From assembly GCF_014699055.1 (NCBI RefSeq), contig NZ_JACXAC010000001.1, positions 1-64,000 on the forward strand: a stretch of 64,000 nt of DNA, read 5' to 3'. The translations under genes and the position numbers were made by a program. Below, one piece after another: positions 23,918 through 34,138 of this stretch. The notes beneath the pieces are model-generated. The model saw nothing but the letters and a program-made list of their open reading frames with translations. It had not been told where the DNA came from and did not search any database. The first letter of the stretch is position 1, and each line of letters opens with the position of its first letter. Source of the stretch: Hymenobacter armeniacus. GTDB taxonomy: Bacteria; Bacteroidota; Bacteroidia; Cytophagales; Hymenobacteraceae.

Positions 23918-24505
23918 ATGAAAAATTCCCTTATTCTCACCCTGGCCGTGGCCGCCTCGGCCCTGGCCTTTACCGTCGCTAAGCCGACCAACCCCGCTGC
24001 CATGACACCCGCCAACGAAACCGCCAAACCGGCCCCTTCCGTGTACGATTTCACGGTGAAGTCCATCGACGGCAAGGACGTGAAACTGAGCCAGTATAAG
24101 GGCAAGAAACTCCTCATTGTGAATACGGCTTCCAAGTGCGGCTTCACCCCGCAGTACAAGGAGTTGGAGGAGCTGTCGAAGAAGTACGCGGGCAAAGTGG
24201 TGGTGCTGGGTTTCCCCTCCAACAGCTTCAACCAGGAGCTGGCCTCGAACGCCGAAGTGGCCTCGTTCTGCGAGAAAAATTACGGCGTGACGTTTCCGCT
24301 CTTCGAAACCGTGGCGGTGAAAGGCGACCAGGCAGCTCCGTTGTACAAGTACCTGTCGGACAAGACCAAGAACGGCGCGGTTTCCGACGCCCCGAACTGG
24401 AACTTCTGCAAGTACCTGGTGAATGAAAAAGGCCAGGTGGTGAAGTTTTACGGTTCGAAAGTGACGCCCCTGAGCCCCGAGTTGCTGGCCGACATTGCCA
24501 AGTAG
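23918..24505 (+). CDS. Glutathione peroxidase family protein, exported
   Basis: A 195-residue thiol peroxidase. An N-terminal signal peptide (about 1-20, 'LILTLAVAASALAFTVA') and a Pro/Ala-rich linker precede the peroxidase domain (about 45-195). The catalytic Cys is in 'NTASKCGFTPQY', the Gln in 'FPSNSFNQEL' and the Trp in 'APNWNFCKYLV', the standard tetrad pattern. A Cys-containing enzyme in the periplasm probably reduces hydroperoxides with a thioredoxin-like donor rather than glutathione. The ATG at 23918 is chosen because it starts the signal peptide; the frame is open further upstream without similarity. Confidence 0.88.
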   Translation: MKNSLILTLAVAASALAFTVAKPTNPAAMTPANETAKPAPSVYDFTVKSIDGKDVKLSQYKGKKLLIVNTASKCGFTPQYKELEELSKKYAGKVVVLGFPSNSFNQELASNAEVASFCEKNYGVTFPLFETVAVKGDQAAPLYKYLSDKTKNGAVSDAPNWNFCKYLVNEKGQVVKFYGSKVTPLSPELLADIAK

Positions 24506-24528
24506 TTTTTGCTTTATCATGACTTGAA

Positions 24529-24651
24529 AGAACGTCATGCAGAGCGCAGCGCAGCATCTCGCGTGCCGCACTAATGAATAATCGTTGACCGATTCGATTA
24601 GTGTTGCAACGAAGCGAGCAAGATGCTTCGCTACGCTCTGCGTGACGTTCT
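24529..24651. repeat. Long imperfect inverted repeat, GTCATGC family
   Basis: The left arm begins AGAACGTCATGCAGAGCGCA and the right arm ends GCTCTGCGTGACGTTCT. With small indels the arms pair over ~45-55 bases around an AT-rich centre. It sits between the peroxidase gene and menA and is one of several repeats carrying a GAGCGCAGCG.AGCA core. Confidence 0.7.
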
Positions 24652-24679
24652 TTTGCATTCTAAAATTACCCCTTTGCCC

Positions 24680-25576
24680 ATGTCGCCCTGGATTTCCGCC
24701 TTCCGCCCCCGCACACTGCCGCTGGCCCTGGCCAGCATCCTCACGGGCGGTTTCCTGGCCAAAGCCAATGGCCACTTCGACGGCCTGGTGGTGGGCTTGG
24801 CGGCCCTCACCACCATCCTGCTCCAAATCCTCAGCAACCTGGCCAACGACTACGGCGACTCGCAAAACGGCGCCGACAGTGTGCACCGCCAGGGCCCGCA
24901 GCGTGCCGTGCAAAGCGGGGCCATCACCCCCGCGCAAATGAAGCGCGGCATGTGGATTTGCGGACTGCTGGCGCTGGGCAGCGGGCTGGCGCTGCTGTGG
25001 GTGGCGCTGGGCGCGGCCGGGCTGGGGTTGTTCTTGGGATTTCTGGCGCTGGGGCTGGCAGCCATCTGGGCGGCGGTGAACTACACGGCGGGCGCAAACC
25101 CCTACGGCTACGCGGGGTTCGGCGATATTTCGGTGTTTCTGTTCTTCGGCATCGTGGGCGTGTGCGGCACCTACTTCCTGCAGGCCCGTAGCCTGCCGCT
25201 GCAAGTGCTGCTGCCCGCTGCCGCGCTGGGCTGCTTCGCCACGGCTGTGCTGAACGTGAACAACATCCGCGACATCAACTCCGACGTACTGGCCGGCAAA
25301 ATCACCATTCCGGTGCGGCTGGGCGCGGTGCATGCCCGGCGCTACCACTGGCTGCTGCTGCTGCTGGGCCTCGGGTGCGCCACGGTGTTTGTGGCGCTCA
25401 CCTACCATTCGCCCTGGCAGTGGCTGTATGCGCTGGCCGTGCCGCTGTTTGCCTTCAACGCCATTCAGGTGTGGCAGCGGCAGGAATCGATGCAGATAGA
25501 CCCGCTGCTGAAGCAAATGGCCCTGAGCACGCTGGTGTTCACGGTGCTGTTTGGCGTGGGGCAGGTGCTGGGGTAG
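24680..25576 (+). CDS. menA: 1,4-dihydroxy-2-naphthoate polyprenyltransferase
   Basis: A 298-residue UbiA-superfamily prenyltransferase with about eight membrane helices. It attaches the polyprenyl chain to dihydroxynaphthoate in menaquinone synthesis. Both Asp-rich motifs are present: 'NLANDYGDSQNGADS' near residue 60 and 'NVNNIRDINSDVLAGK' near 195. The start 'SPWISAFRPRTLPLALASIL' is typical of MenA. The ATG at 24680 is preceded by CTTTGCCC, a degenerate form of the start-adjacent promoter box. No other men gene is in the window. Confidence 0.92.
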   Translation: MSPWISAFRPRTLPLALASILTGGFLAKANGHFDGLVVGLAALTTILLQILSNLANDYGDSQNGADSVHRQGPQRAVQSGAITPAQMKRGMWICGLLALGSGLALLWVALGAAGLGLFLGFLALGLAAIWAAVNYTAGANPYGYAGFGDISVFLFFGIVGVCGTYFLQARSLPLQVLLPAAALGCFATAVLNVNNIRDINSDVLAGKITIPVRLGAVHARRYHWLLLLLGLGCATVFVALTYHSPWQWLYALAVPLFAFNAIQVWQRQESMQIDPLLKQMALSTLVFTVLFGVGQVLG

Positions 25577-25655
25577 GCACGCCGGAACCACTGAGAAGTG
25601 CTTCGCGGCAGGCATTATCGCGGCGGCTATTCCGCAAGCAACTGCTTTCGTGGAA

Positions 25656-26999
25656 TTACTCGGCTTTGCTTACCTGACGTAGCGACAGCACGCCGGGAAC
25701 CTCCACCGGCGCCGGCAAGCTGCCCGTGCGCGCAAAGCCGGCCCACAACTGCCGCACCTGCCGGGCCGCCTCGTTGAATTCTGCCCACTTGGTTTGCCCC
25801 AGCAGGGGCGTGGCGGCCCAACTGGCCTCGGTGCCCAGCAACAGCGGCAAATCGATGGTATGAGCCGCGCCAAACGGGCTGCCCGTTGGCTGAAAATGCA
25901 CCAAGAAATGATAGGCCCGCCCGCCCGCCTGCGCGTGCCGCCGGGCAAAAGCAATGGCCGGATGCAAGTAAATGGCGTTGGAACTGAGCGTGGTGAGGAG
26001 CCGCACCACCGGCGCTCCGAGCAGCGGCAGCCGCAGCAGCCGGTTGAGCGACGGCTCAATGACGGCAAAAAAGCGGGTTTCCTCAGCTGTGGCGCCGATG
26101 AGGACGTCGAACTGCGGGGCCACCGCCGCCCAGGTTTCCTCCACAGCCGTTTCGGGTGGCAGGGGCGGGGCGCCGTATTGCGGGCCGAAAGGCATTCCGC
26201 TCTTCAGCCCAAACCGGCGCACGCTTTTCGTCACGGAGCTTTCGCGGGCCAGCACTTCCCCGACAGGGCCAAGCGCCGACAGCGGGCCCGCCGCGGCCAC
26301 CATGGCCCGGCTCATGGCGCGGCGGTGGCGCGTGATGCCCAGCGGGGCACTGTGCAGCACCACCCTTCGGAACAAGCTGCTCGCCTCGGCCGTCAGCATG
26401 AGTTGCGCAATGGCATCGGCGCCGGAGGAGTGGCCCAGCAGCGTTACCAAGGCGGGGTTACCGTGCAGCCCGGCAATGTTGCGCTGCACCCACCGCAGGG
26501 CCTCCAGCAGGTCTAGTAGTCCCAGGTTGGGCGGCGTGCCGCCTTCGCTGCCCAGGAAGCCCAGCAGGCCCAGCCGGTACGTTACGGCCACAAATACCAC
26601 GCGCTGCTCGGTCACCAGCGCGGTGGGGTCGTAAATGGACAAGTCGCCGGCTCCCGTCACGTAAGAGCCGCCGTGTACCCACACCAACACGGGTAGTTGC
26701 TCGGCCGGGTCAGCATCGGCCGGCAGCGTCACGGACAGCCGCAGGCAGTCTTCGCTGAAGGTTAATTCCTGGTACAAATCACCCAGCACTTCATCCAGCC
26801 GGGCATCGGCCACCTGCGGGCACGCCGGCGCGGGGGCCGTGGCCACAATGGGCGACGCCGCCACCGGCTCCGGCTCCGGATACTGAAACCGTTTGGCGCG
26901 GGCGTACCGGATGCCGGTAGCGCGCACCACCCGCCCGTCGCGCCGGGCCACAATGGTGCCGGCCGCGGTCTGGAATTGAGGAAAATCCGAAGGATACAT
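25656..26999 (-). CDS. Type-B carboxylesterase/lipase family protein
   Basis: A 447-residue alpha/beta hydrolase of the carboxylesterase type-B family. Seen: the early strand 'GTIVARRDGRVVRATGIRYA', 'EDCLRLSVTLP', the oxyanion-hole loop 'VWVHGGSYVTGAGDLS', the nucleophile elbow 'LLGHSSGADAIAQLM', a candidate acid in 'GATAEETRFF' and the catalytic His in 'GAAHTIDLPLLLG'. No signal peptide is visible from the ATG at 26999. The natural ester substrate cannot be deduced. It lies tail-to-tail with menA and follows the helicase gene on the same strand. Confidence 0.85.
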   Translation of the reverse strand: MYPSDFPQFQTAAGTIVARRDGRVVRATGIRYARAKRFQYPEPEPVAASPIVATAPAPACPQVADARLDEVLGDLYQELTFSEDCLRLSVTLPADADPAEQLPVLVWVHGGSYVTGAGDLSIYDPTALVTEQRVVFVAVTYRLGLLGFLGSEGGTPPNLGLLDLLEALRWVQRNIAGLHGNPALVTLLGHSSGADAIAQLMLTAEASSLFRRVVLHSAPLGITRHRRAMSRAMVAAAGPLSALGPVGEVLARESSVTKSVRRFGLKSGMPFGPQYGAPPLPPETAVEETWAAVAPQFDVLIGATAEETRFFAVIEPSLNRLLRLPLLGAPVVRLLTTLSSNAIYLHPAIAFARRHAQAGGRAYHFLVHFQPTGSPFGAAHTIDLPLLLGTEASWAATPLLGQTKWAEFNEAARQVRQLWAGFARTGSLPAPVEVPGVLSLRQVSKAE

Positions 27000-27109
27000 A
27001 CGGAGTGGTTGACGGAGCTGCACACAAAAGCGCCCCGGTACGCCACCCGCCCGGCCCGCAGAAGGGCGCTGGGCGGCGACGTGCCGGGGCGGCTCAATAC
27101 GCCTTCCGG

Positions 27110-28813
<1,704 letters not shown>

Positions 28814-28968
28814 GGTTCAGCTAATAAGAGTTGTAAAAGGCTGACCGTGATGCCGTGGCCAGCAAACCGCTTGATTTGAGGTAAAGATACGGCGGAGCCT
28901 GTCTCTGCGCACTGCGCAGCCCGGCTGCGCGCGGCATCACTTTCTTTACGAATTCCAACGCCCGCCCC

Positions 28969-29715
28969 ATGCCCATGCTCGACCGTTTTTCCGCCCAGGC
29001 CGCCGACTACGCCCGGTACCGCATCGACTACCCCGCCGAACTCTACGACTGGCTGCTGCCCCAGGTAGAAAGCCGCGAGCGGGCCTGGGACTGCGCCACC
29101 GGCAACGGCCAGGTGGCCGTGGTGCTGGCCGAGAGCTTCGTGCGCGTGGATGCGACCGACCTCAGCTCAACGCAGCTCGCCCAGGCCACGCCCCGGGCCA
29201 ATGTGCACTACCAGCCGGCCCAGGCCGAGCACACGCCCTTCCCGCCGCAGCGCTTCGACCTCATCACGGTGGCGCAGGCGGTGCATTGGTTCGACCACGC
29301 CGCCTACCACGCCGAAGTGCGCCGCGTGGCCCGCCCCGGCGCCTTGCTGGCCGAATGGGGCTACAACTTCTGCCGCACCGACAGCGCCGCCCTGAACGCG
29401 GCGCTCGACCGCTTCCACGACGAAACCTCGGCGCCGTACTGGGACGCCAACCGCCGGCACATCACCGAAGAATACGCCCGCATTCCCTTTCCGTTTGCCC
29501 ATGCGCAGCACGCGCGCTTTGCCGAAAAGCGCCGGTGGACGGTGGCCGACATGCTGGGGTACCTGGGCACGTGGTCGGCGGCGGCCAACTACGCCCGGCA
29601 GCACCACGGCGCCGACCTGACGGCCTTGGTGGCCGACGAGCTGCGGCAGCTGTGGGGGCCGGGGGCGCGGGAAATCACCTTCCCGGTATTTGCGCGGACC
29701 GGGCGGGTAGAATAA
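28969..29715 (+). CDS. Class I SAM-dependent methyltransferase
   Basis: A 248-residue methyltransferase with a Rossmann-type SAM fold. Residues 1-12 'MPMLDRFSAQAADYARYR' lead into the motif I region 'RAWDCATGNGQVAVVLAE', motif II 'RVDATDLSSTQLAQA', and 'FDLITVAQAVHWFDHAAY', which is typical of the UbiE/trans-aconitate-methyltransferase-like group. The length fits. The methyl acceptor is unknown. Start 28969 or 28975 (second Met) are both possible. It faces away from the helicase gene and is followed by the small membrane protein and ABC ATPase. Confidence 0.85.
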   Translation: MPMLDRFSAQAADYARYRIDYPAELYDWLLPQVESRERAWDCATGNGQVAVVLAESFVRVDATDLSSTQLAQATPRANVHYQPAQAEHTPFPPQRFDLITVAQAVHWFDHAAYHAEVRRVARPGALLAEWGYNFCRTDSAALNAALDRFHDETSAPYWDANRRHITEEYARIPFPFAHAQHARFAEKRRWTVADMLGYLGTWSAAANYARQHHGADLTALVADELRQLWGPGAREITFPVFARTGRVE

Positions 29716-29757
29716 TTGGCGCATTGCCGCGTTAGCCCGCCCAACCAACTGCTTTTA

Positions 29758-30090
29758 ATGACCAACCTGGCTACTCAACTGCAGGCCATAGGCCTGTTTT
29801 ACCGCAGCGTGGCGCCGTTTATGCTGGGCATTTCGGGGCTGATGCTGCTGGCCGTGCTGCTGCCGGCCCTGCGCGAAGGCTGGGGCGAGGGCCTGCTGCC
29901 CGCGCTCATGCTCACCAAGCTGGCCACGGCGCCGGTGGTATGGTACCTGTCGGAGCAGTTGCGGCCGGGGCAATACTGGTTTTATTTCAACCTGAACGTG
30001 TCGCGGCGGCGGTTGTGGGGCGGCGTGGTGGCCCTCGATGCGGTGCTGTTTCTGGGCGGTGCCTTACTCCTGCGCGCGGTGCTGGCATGA
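29758..30090 (+). CDS. Small membrane protein coupled to an ABC ATPase
   Basis: A 110-residue protein with three hydrophobic segments (about 20-42, 50-66 and 85-108) and a basic turn 'FNLNVSRRRLW' before the last one. It is not recognised. Its stop overlaps the next start (ATGA), so it is translationally coupled to the ABC ATPase and is a candidate membrane partner, although it is far smaller than a normal ABC permease. Confidence 0.65.
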   Translation: MTNLATQLQAIGLFYRSVAPFMLGISGLMLLAVLLPALREGWGEGLLPALMLTKLATAPVVWYLSEQLRPGQYWFYFNLNVSRRRLWGGVVALDAVLFLGGALLLRAVLA

Positions 30091-30776
30091 GTAAATTCCA
30101 TGTAAACCAGTCTGGTGTGCAGGTGCTGGAGGCCGATGGCATTCGCATCGTGTTCGGGCAGCGGCAGGTGCTGGCCAGCATCTACCTGCAGGTGCAAACC
30201 GGCCAGATTGTGGGCCTGCTGGGCCGCAACGGCAGCGGCAAGTCGGTGCTGCTGCAAACCATTTTCGGGGCCCGGGCCGTAGCCGATGCCTCCGTGCGGG
30301 TGAACGGCCGGCGCGTGGTGCCCGCCTTCCGCGAGCCGGGCCTGCTCAACTACCTGCCGCAGGAGGCGCTGGTGCCGCCGTCGCTCTCGCTGGCCAAGGC
30401 GGCCCGGCTACTGGGCGTGGACGTTGACCAGGCCACTGCCCGGTTTCCGGAGCTGCGTTCGCAGCTTGGCAAGCGGGTGGGAGAGCTGTCGGGCGGGTCG
30501 GCGCGTTTGGTGCAGGCGCTGCTGCTGTTGCACCAGCCCACGGCTTTTTCGCTGTTCGATGAGCCGTTTTCGGGCGTGATGCCGGTGCACGTCGAAACCC
30601 TGGCCGAAGAAATGCAGCGCCTGAAATCACGCAAAGGCCTGCTCATCACCGACCACCGCTACGCCGAGGTGCTGCCCCTCTGCGACGTGGTGTACCTGCT
30701 GCACCAGGGCCGCCTACTGAAGCTGGAAGGCGACGTGCGCGGGCAGCTGCGCGACCACGGCTACCTCGCTGCCTGA
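30087..30776 (+). CDS. ABC transporter ATP-binding protein, atypical signature
   Basis: A 229-residue ABC ATPase. Walker A is 'GLLGRNGSGKSVLLQ', the Q-loop area 'LLNYLPQEALVPP', the signature 'GELSGGSARLVQALLLL' (LSGGS instead of LSGGQ), Walker B 'AFSLFDEPFSGVMPVH' and the H-loop 'LLITDHRYAEV'. The stretch 'DEPFSGVMP' with 'TDHRY' recalls a Bacteroidota-specific group of orphan ATPases distantly like LptB; this is from memory. No conventional permease is adjacent. It overlaps the 110-residue membrane protein gene by 4 bases. Confidence 0.85.
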   Translation: MSKFHVNQSGVQVLEADGIRIVFGQRQVLASIYLQVQTGQIVGLLGRNGSGKSVLLQTIFGARAVADASVRVNGRRVVPAFREPGLLNYLPQEALVPPSLSLAKAARLLGVDVDQATARFPELRSQLGKRVGELSGGSARLVQALLLLHQPTAFSLFDEPFSGVMPVHVETLAEEMQRLKSRKGLLITDHRYAEVLPLCDVVYLLHQGRLLKLEGDVRGQLRDHGYLAA

Positions 30777-30824
30777 CCTAACTTGCGGGCGCGGCGGCGC
30801 AGGGCTTGCCTTTTTTCAGCCTCA

Positions 30825-31985
30825 ATGCATATGTCTCAGTTGCCTCCCTTTGCCCATCTGCGCGTGCTGGAGCTGGCTTCGGTGCTGGCGGGCCCGCAGG
30901 TGGGGCAGTTTTTTGCCGAGCTGGGGGCCGAGGTCCTCAAAATAGAAAGCCCCGTCGGCGACGTCACGCGCACCTGGAAAACCAGCGCCGAAACCGCGGC
31001 ACCGGCCACCACGGAGGCCTCCGTTTCGGCGTATTTCGCGGCGTCGAACTGGGGCAAACAGTCGCTGGTGCTCGACCTGACCACCGCCGCCGGGCAGGCC
31101 GCCCTGCACGCGCTGGCCGAGGGGGCCGACGTGGTGCTGGCCAGCTACAAGCCGGGCGACGCCGAAAAGCTGCGGGCCGACTACGCCACGTTATCGGCCC
31201 GCAACCCGCGCCTGATTTACGGCCACCTCACCGGCTACGGCCCCCACAATCAGCGTACCGGCTACGACGCCGTGCTACAAGCTGAGGCCGGCTTCATGCA
31301 CCTCAACGCCGCCGGCGCCGGCCAGCCGCCCCAAAAAATGCCCGTGGCCATGGTCGACCTGCTGGCCGCGCACCAACTCAAGGAAGGGCTGCTGGTGGCC
31401 TTGTGGCAGCGCGAGCGCACCGGTCGGGGCGCGTTGGTGCAGGTCGACCTGCTGAGCAGCGCGCTGGCGTCCTTGGCTAATCAGGCGGCCACGTACTTGG
31501 TCACCGGCCACGACCCGCAGCCGCTGGGCTCGGGCCACCCCAGCATTGTGCCCTACGGCACCGTGTACCGCGCCGCCAACGGCCGCCAGCTGGTGCTGGC
31601 CGCGGGTTCCGACGGCCAGTTTCGGCAGCTGTGCGCGGCGCTGGAACAGCCCGCCTGGGCGGAAGACGCCCGCTTTCAAACCAACGCGGCCCGGGTGCAG
31701 CACCGCGCCGAGTTGGAAGCGCTGCTCACCCAGCGCATCGGGGCCGTAGACGGCGACGTGCTGCTGGCCGAGCTGGAGCGCCGCGGCGTGCCGGCCGGCG
31801 CCGTGCGCTCGGTGGGAGAGGCCCTGGCGCATCCGTCGGCCGCGGCCATGCTGCTGCCCGCGTCCGGGAATGGCCCGGCCGGCCTGCGCACGGTGGCCTT
31901 CCGGGGTTCGGGGTGGTCGGCCGTGGCTGCCCTCGGCCCGCCGCCCGCGCTGGCCGCGCCGCCGCCGGCCGAGCCGGGCTTGTAA
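30825..31985 (+). CDS. CaiB/BaiF family CoA transferase
   Basis: A 386-residue class III CoA transferase, which moves CoA between carboxylic acids through an aspartyl-CoA intermediate. Seen: 'LRVLELASVLAGPQVGQFFAELGAEVLKIE', given here in part as the ELASVLAGP and LGAEVLKIE motifs, 'SNWGKQSLVLDLT', 'LIYGHLTGYGP', 'YDAVLQAEAGFM' and the catalytic Asp in 'AMVDLLAAHQLKEG'. The C-terminal part is Ala/Pro-rich. The acid substrate is unknown. Start 30825 or the second Met at 30831 are equally possible. Confidence 0.88.
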   Translation: MHMSQLPPFAHLRVLELASVLAGPQVGQFFAELGAEVLKIESPVGDVTRTWKTSAETAAPATTEASVSAYFAASNWGKQSLVLDLTTAAGQAALHALAEGADVVLASYKPGDAEKLRADYATLSARNPRLIYGHLTGYGPHNQRTGYDAVLQAEAGFMHLNAAGAGQPPQKMPVAMVDLLAAHQLKEGLLVALWQRERTGRGALVQVDLLSSALASLANQAATYLVTGHDPQPLGSGHPSIVPYGTVYRAANGRQLVLAAGSDGQFRQLCAALEQPAWAEDARFQTNAARVQHRAELEALLTQRIGAVDGDVLLAELERRGVPAGAVRSVGEALAHPSAAAMLLPASGNGPAGLRTVAFRGSGWSAVAALGPPPALAAPPPAEPGL

Positions 31986-32107
31986 CTATGGCCCGGCTTA
32001 GTTGCGTACCCCTGCAGGACGCCCTAAGCACGGCGCACCGCTGCTGGCGGCGTCCGAGCGTTGTTTTATTTCTCGCGCCGCCGTTTTCCGGGCGTAATTC
32101 TTTTCAC

Positions 32108-33016
32108 ATGGCCAAGTCAACCACCCAACGGGGCACCGAGCCCGAACTGTTCGCCCCCGCCGAAACCGCCGCCACGCCGGCGCCCGAGCAGCCGGCCCCG
32201 GCCAAAAAGAAAGCCAAAACCGCCAAAGCCGCCAAGCTCGCTGCCACCGCCGCGCGCGTGCCGTCCGAAGCCGGGCACAGCGGCGCCACGGCCACCAACA
32301 ACCAGCCCACCGCCGAAGCCGGCTCGCCCACCGAGGCGCCCGCCGACCGCCTCGACCAGATTTTTGAGGGCCTCAAGCAGAAGTCGGTGGCCAAGCAGGC
32401 CATCTACCGCAACACCCAGGCGGCTTTCGACTGCCTGCGGCTGGTGTCGCAGGAGTTGGTGGTGGAACTCAGCCGCAAGCTCACGCCCCTCGATTCGAGC
32501 GTGGTCATTGAGTACCGCTCCATCAACGACATGGAATTCCACATCAAGTTTTCGGGCGATTTGCTGGTGTTCGTGATGCACTCCAACGTCGTGACCTTTC
32601 CCGACGACTACGGGCCCATGCCCAGCGCCTACGTCAACGCCGACTTCCGGCGGCGCTTCTTCGGCCACATCATGGCCTATAACTTCATGGCCGACAGCAT
32701 CAAGTACCAGCGCATGAATGACCCGGGCTACTTGGTGGGCCGCCTGCTGGTCAACATCGAAAACCACTACTACCTCGAAGGCGTGCAGCAGCTGGAGCTG
32801 CCCGACAACGACATGTCGGACAACATCATCAGGCCCGACGCCATGCGCCTCTTCGTGGAAAGCGCCATGATTGCGGCCGTCAACAACGACCTCATTGCCC
32901 CGCTGCTGCCCGAAATCCAGAAAATCAGCGTCAAGCAGAAAGTCGAAAACCAGCAGGTGAGCCGCGGCAGCAAGGTGGGCTTCAGCTTCTCGCACCAGCA
33001 GGTGCACGAGGGGTAA
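32108..33016 (+). CDS. Conserved hypothetical protein with disordered N-terminus
   Basis: A 302-residue protein. The first ~85 residues are Ala/Lys/Pro/Thr-rich and probably disordered. From ~residue 90 there is a regular alpha/beta domain ('LDQIFEGLKQKSVAKQAIYR', 'VVIEYRSINDMEFHIKFSGD', 'YLVGRLLVNIENHYYLEGVQ') with no signal peptide or membrane helix. I do not recognise the family, although the conserved look of the second part suggests a lineage-specific cytoplasmic protein. It is convergent with trpS, separated by a palindromic repeat. Confidence 0.75.
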   Translation: MAKSTTQRGTEPELFAPAETAATPAPEQPAPAKKKAKTAKAAKLAATAARVPSEAGHSGATATNNQPTAEAGSPTEAPADRLDQIFEGLKQKSVAKQAIYRNTQAAFDCLRLVSQELVVELSRKLTPLDSSVVIEYRSINDMEFHIKFSGDLLVFVMHSNVVTFPDDYGPMPSAYVNADFRRRFFGHIMAYNFMADSIKYQRMNDPGYLVGRLLVNIENHYYLEGVQQLELPDNDMSDNIIRPDAMRLFVESAMIAAVNNDLIAPLLPEIQKISVKQKVENQQVSRGSKVGFSFSHQQVHEG

Positions 33017-33019
33017 ACC

Positions 33020-33057
33020 CACCGGTCATTGCGAGCGCAACGAAGCAATGACCGGTG
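33020..33057. repeat. Palindromic repeat of the CATTGCGAGCG family
   Basis: Arms CACCGGTCATTGC and GCAATGACCGGTG (13 bp) flank GAGCGCAACGAA. It fills the whole gap between two convergent genes. A sister copy lies at 54006-54031. There is no T run, so it is not a classical terminator, though the hairpin may still act as one. Confidence 0.65.
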
Positions 33058-33059
33058 CG

Positions 33060-34034
33060 CTACTTCCCGTAGCCCACTTTCTGCCGCACTTTGGCCAGCA
33101 CGCCGGCGCCGTATTCCTGGGCGCGTTTCGCGCCGATGGCCAGCGCCGCATCCAGCTCCGGCAGGTTGTTCATGTAGAAGTCGAACCGCTCGCGCTCCAC
33201 CGCAAAACGGCGCAAAATCAACTCGTACAGCTCCTTTTTGGCGTGGCCATAGCCGTAGCCGCCGGCTAGGTAGTTCTGGCGCATCGTCTCAACCTCGGCC
33301 GGCGAGGCCAGCAGCGAGTAGAGCTTGAACGTCACGTCCGTGTCCGGATTTTTGGGCGCTTCGAGCGGGGTGCTGTCCGAAATGATGCTTTTCACGGCTT
33401 TCAGCAGCTCTTTTTCGGGCGCAAAAATGTCGAGGATGTTGCCGTAGCTCTTGCTCATCTTGGCGCCGTCGGTGCCGGGAATGGTCATGAGCTGCTCGTC
33501 GACGCGGGCCTGGGGCAGCACCAGCGTTTCGCCGTAGCGGTTGTTGAAGGCGCTGGCAATGTCGCGGGCAATTTCCAGGTGCTGAATCTGGTCTTTGCCC
33601 ACGGGCACCACCTCGGCGTCGTAGAGCAGGATGTCGGCCGCCATCAGCACCGGGTAGGTAAACAGGCCGGCGTTCACGTCCGAGAGCTTGTCGCTTTTGT
33701 CCTTGAAACTATGCGCGTTGGCTAGCATGGGGTAGGGCGTAAAGCAGCTCAGGTACCAGGTTAGCTCGGTTACCTGCGGCACGTCGGACTGCCGGTAGAA
33801 GAGGTTTTTCTCGGTGTCGAAGCCGCAGGCCAGCCACGCGGCGGCCACGGCGTAGGTGTTGGCGCGCAGCAGCTCGGGGTCGCGCACGGTGGTGAGCGAA
33901 TGCAGGTCGGCGATGAAATAGAGCGAGTCGTTGACCGGGTTTTTCGACAGCTCGATGGCGGGCAGGATGGCGCCCAGCAGGTTGCCCAGGTGGGGGCGGC
34001 CCGTGCTTTGGATGCCGGTAAGGATGCGGGACAT
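33060..34034 (-). CDS. trpS: Tryptophanyl-tRNA synthetase
   Basis: A 324-residue class I synthetase charging tRNA-Trp. The N-terminus 'RILTGIQSTGRPHLGNLLGAI' has the HIGH-equivalent, 'YPVLMAADILLYDAEVVPVGKDQ' binds substrate and 'GAKMSKSYGNILDIF' is the KMSKS loop. The length is typical. The frame opens 7 codons earlier, but the ATG at 34034 gives the family N-terminus. A TAATTTTG box at 34131-34138, inside the end of the next gene upstream, is a possible promoter with a ~90-base leader. Confidence 0.94.
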   Translation of the reverse strand: MSRILTGIQSTGRPHLGNLLGAILPAIELSKNPVNDSLYFIADLHSLTTVRDPELLRANTYAVAAAWLACGFDTEKNLFYRQSDVPQVTELTWYLSCFTPYPMLANAHSFKDKSDKLSDVNAGLFTYPVLMAADILLYDAEVVPVGKDQIQHLEIARDIASAFNNRYGETLVLPQARVDEQLMTIPGTDGAKMSKSYGNILDIFAPEKELLKAVKSIISDSTPLEAPKNPDTDVTFKLYSLLASPAEVETMRQNYLAGGYGYGHAKKELYELILRRFAVERERFDFYMNNLPELDAALAIGAKRAQEYGAGVLAKVRQKVGYGK

Positions 34035-34130
34035 TGCGTAGTAGCGAGTAACCAATAGCGGCTAGCCATTGGTTGATGAATGAGCGAGATAAGCGCGCAG
34101 GCGCGCAGCCGACCGATGGCCGTGAGCGCG

Positions 34131-34138
34131 CAAAATTA
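34131..34138 (-). promoter_or_regulatory. TAnnTTTG promoter element upstream of trpS
   Basis: TAATTTTG on the minus strand, overlapping the last codon of the queuosine transporter gene, ~97 bases before the trpS ATG. Confidence 0.4.
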
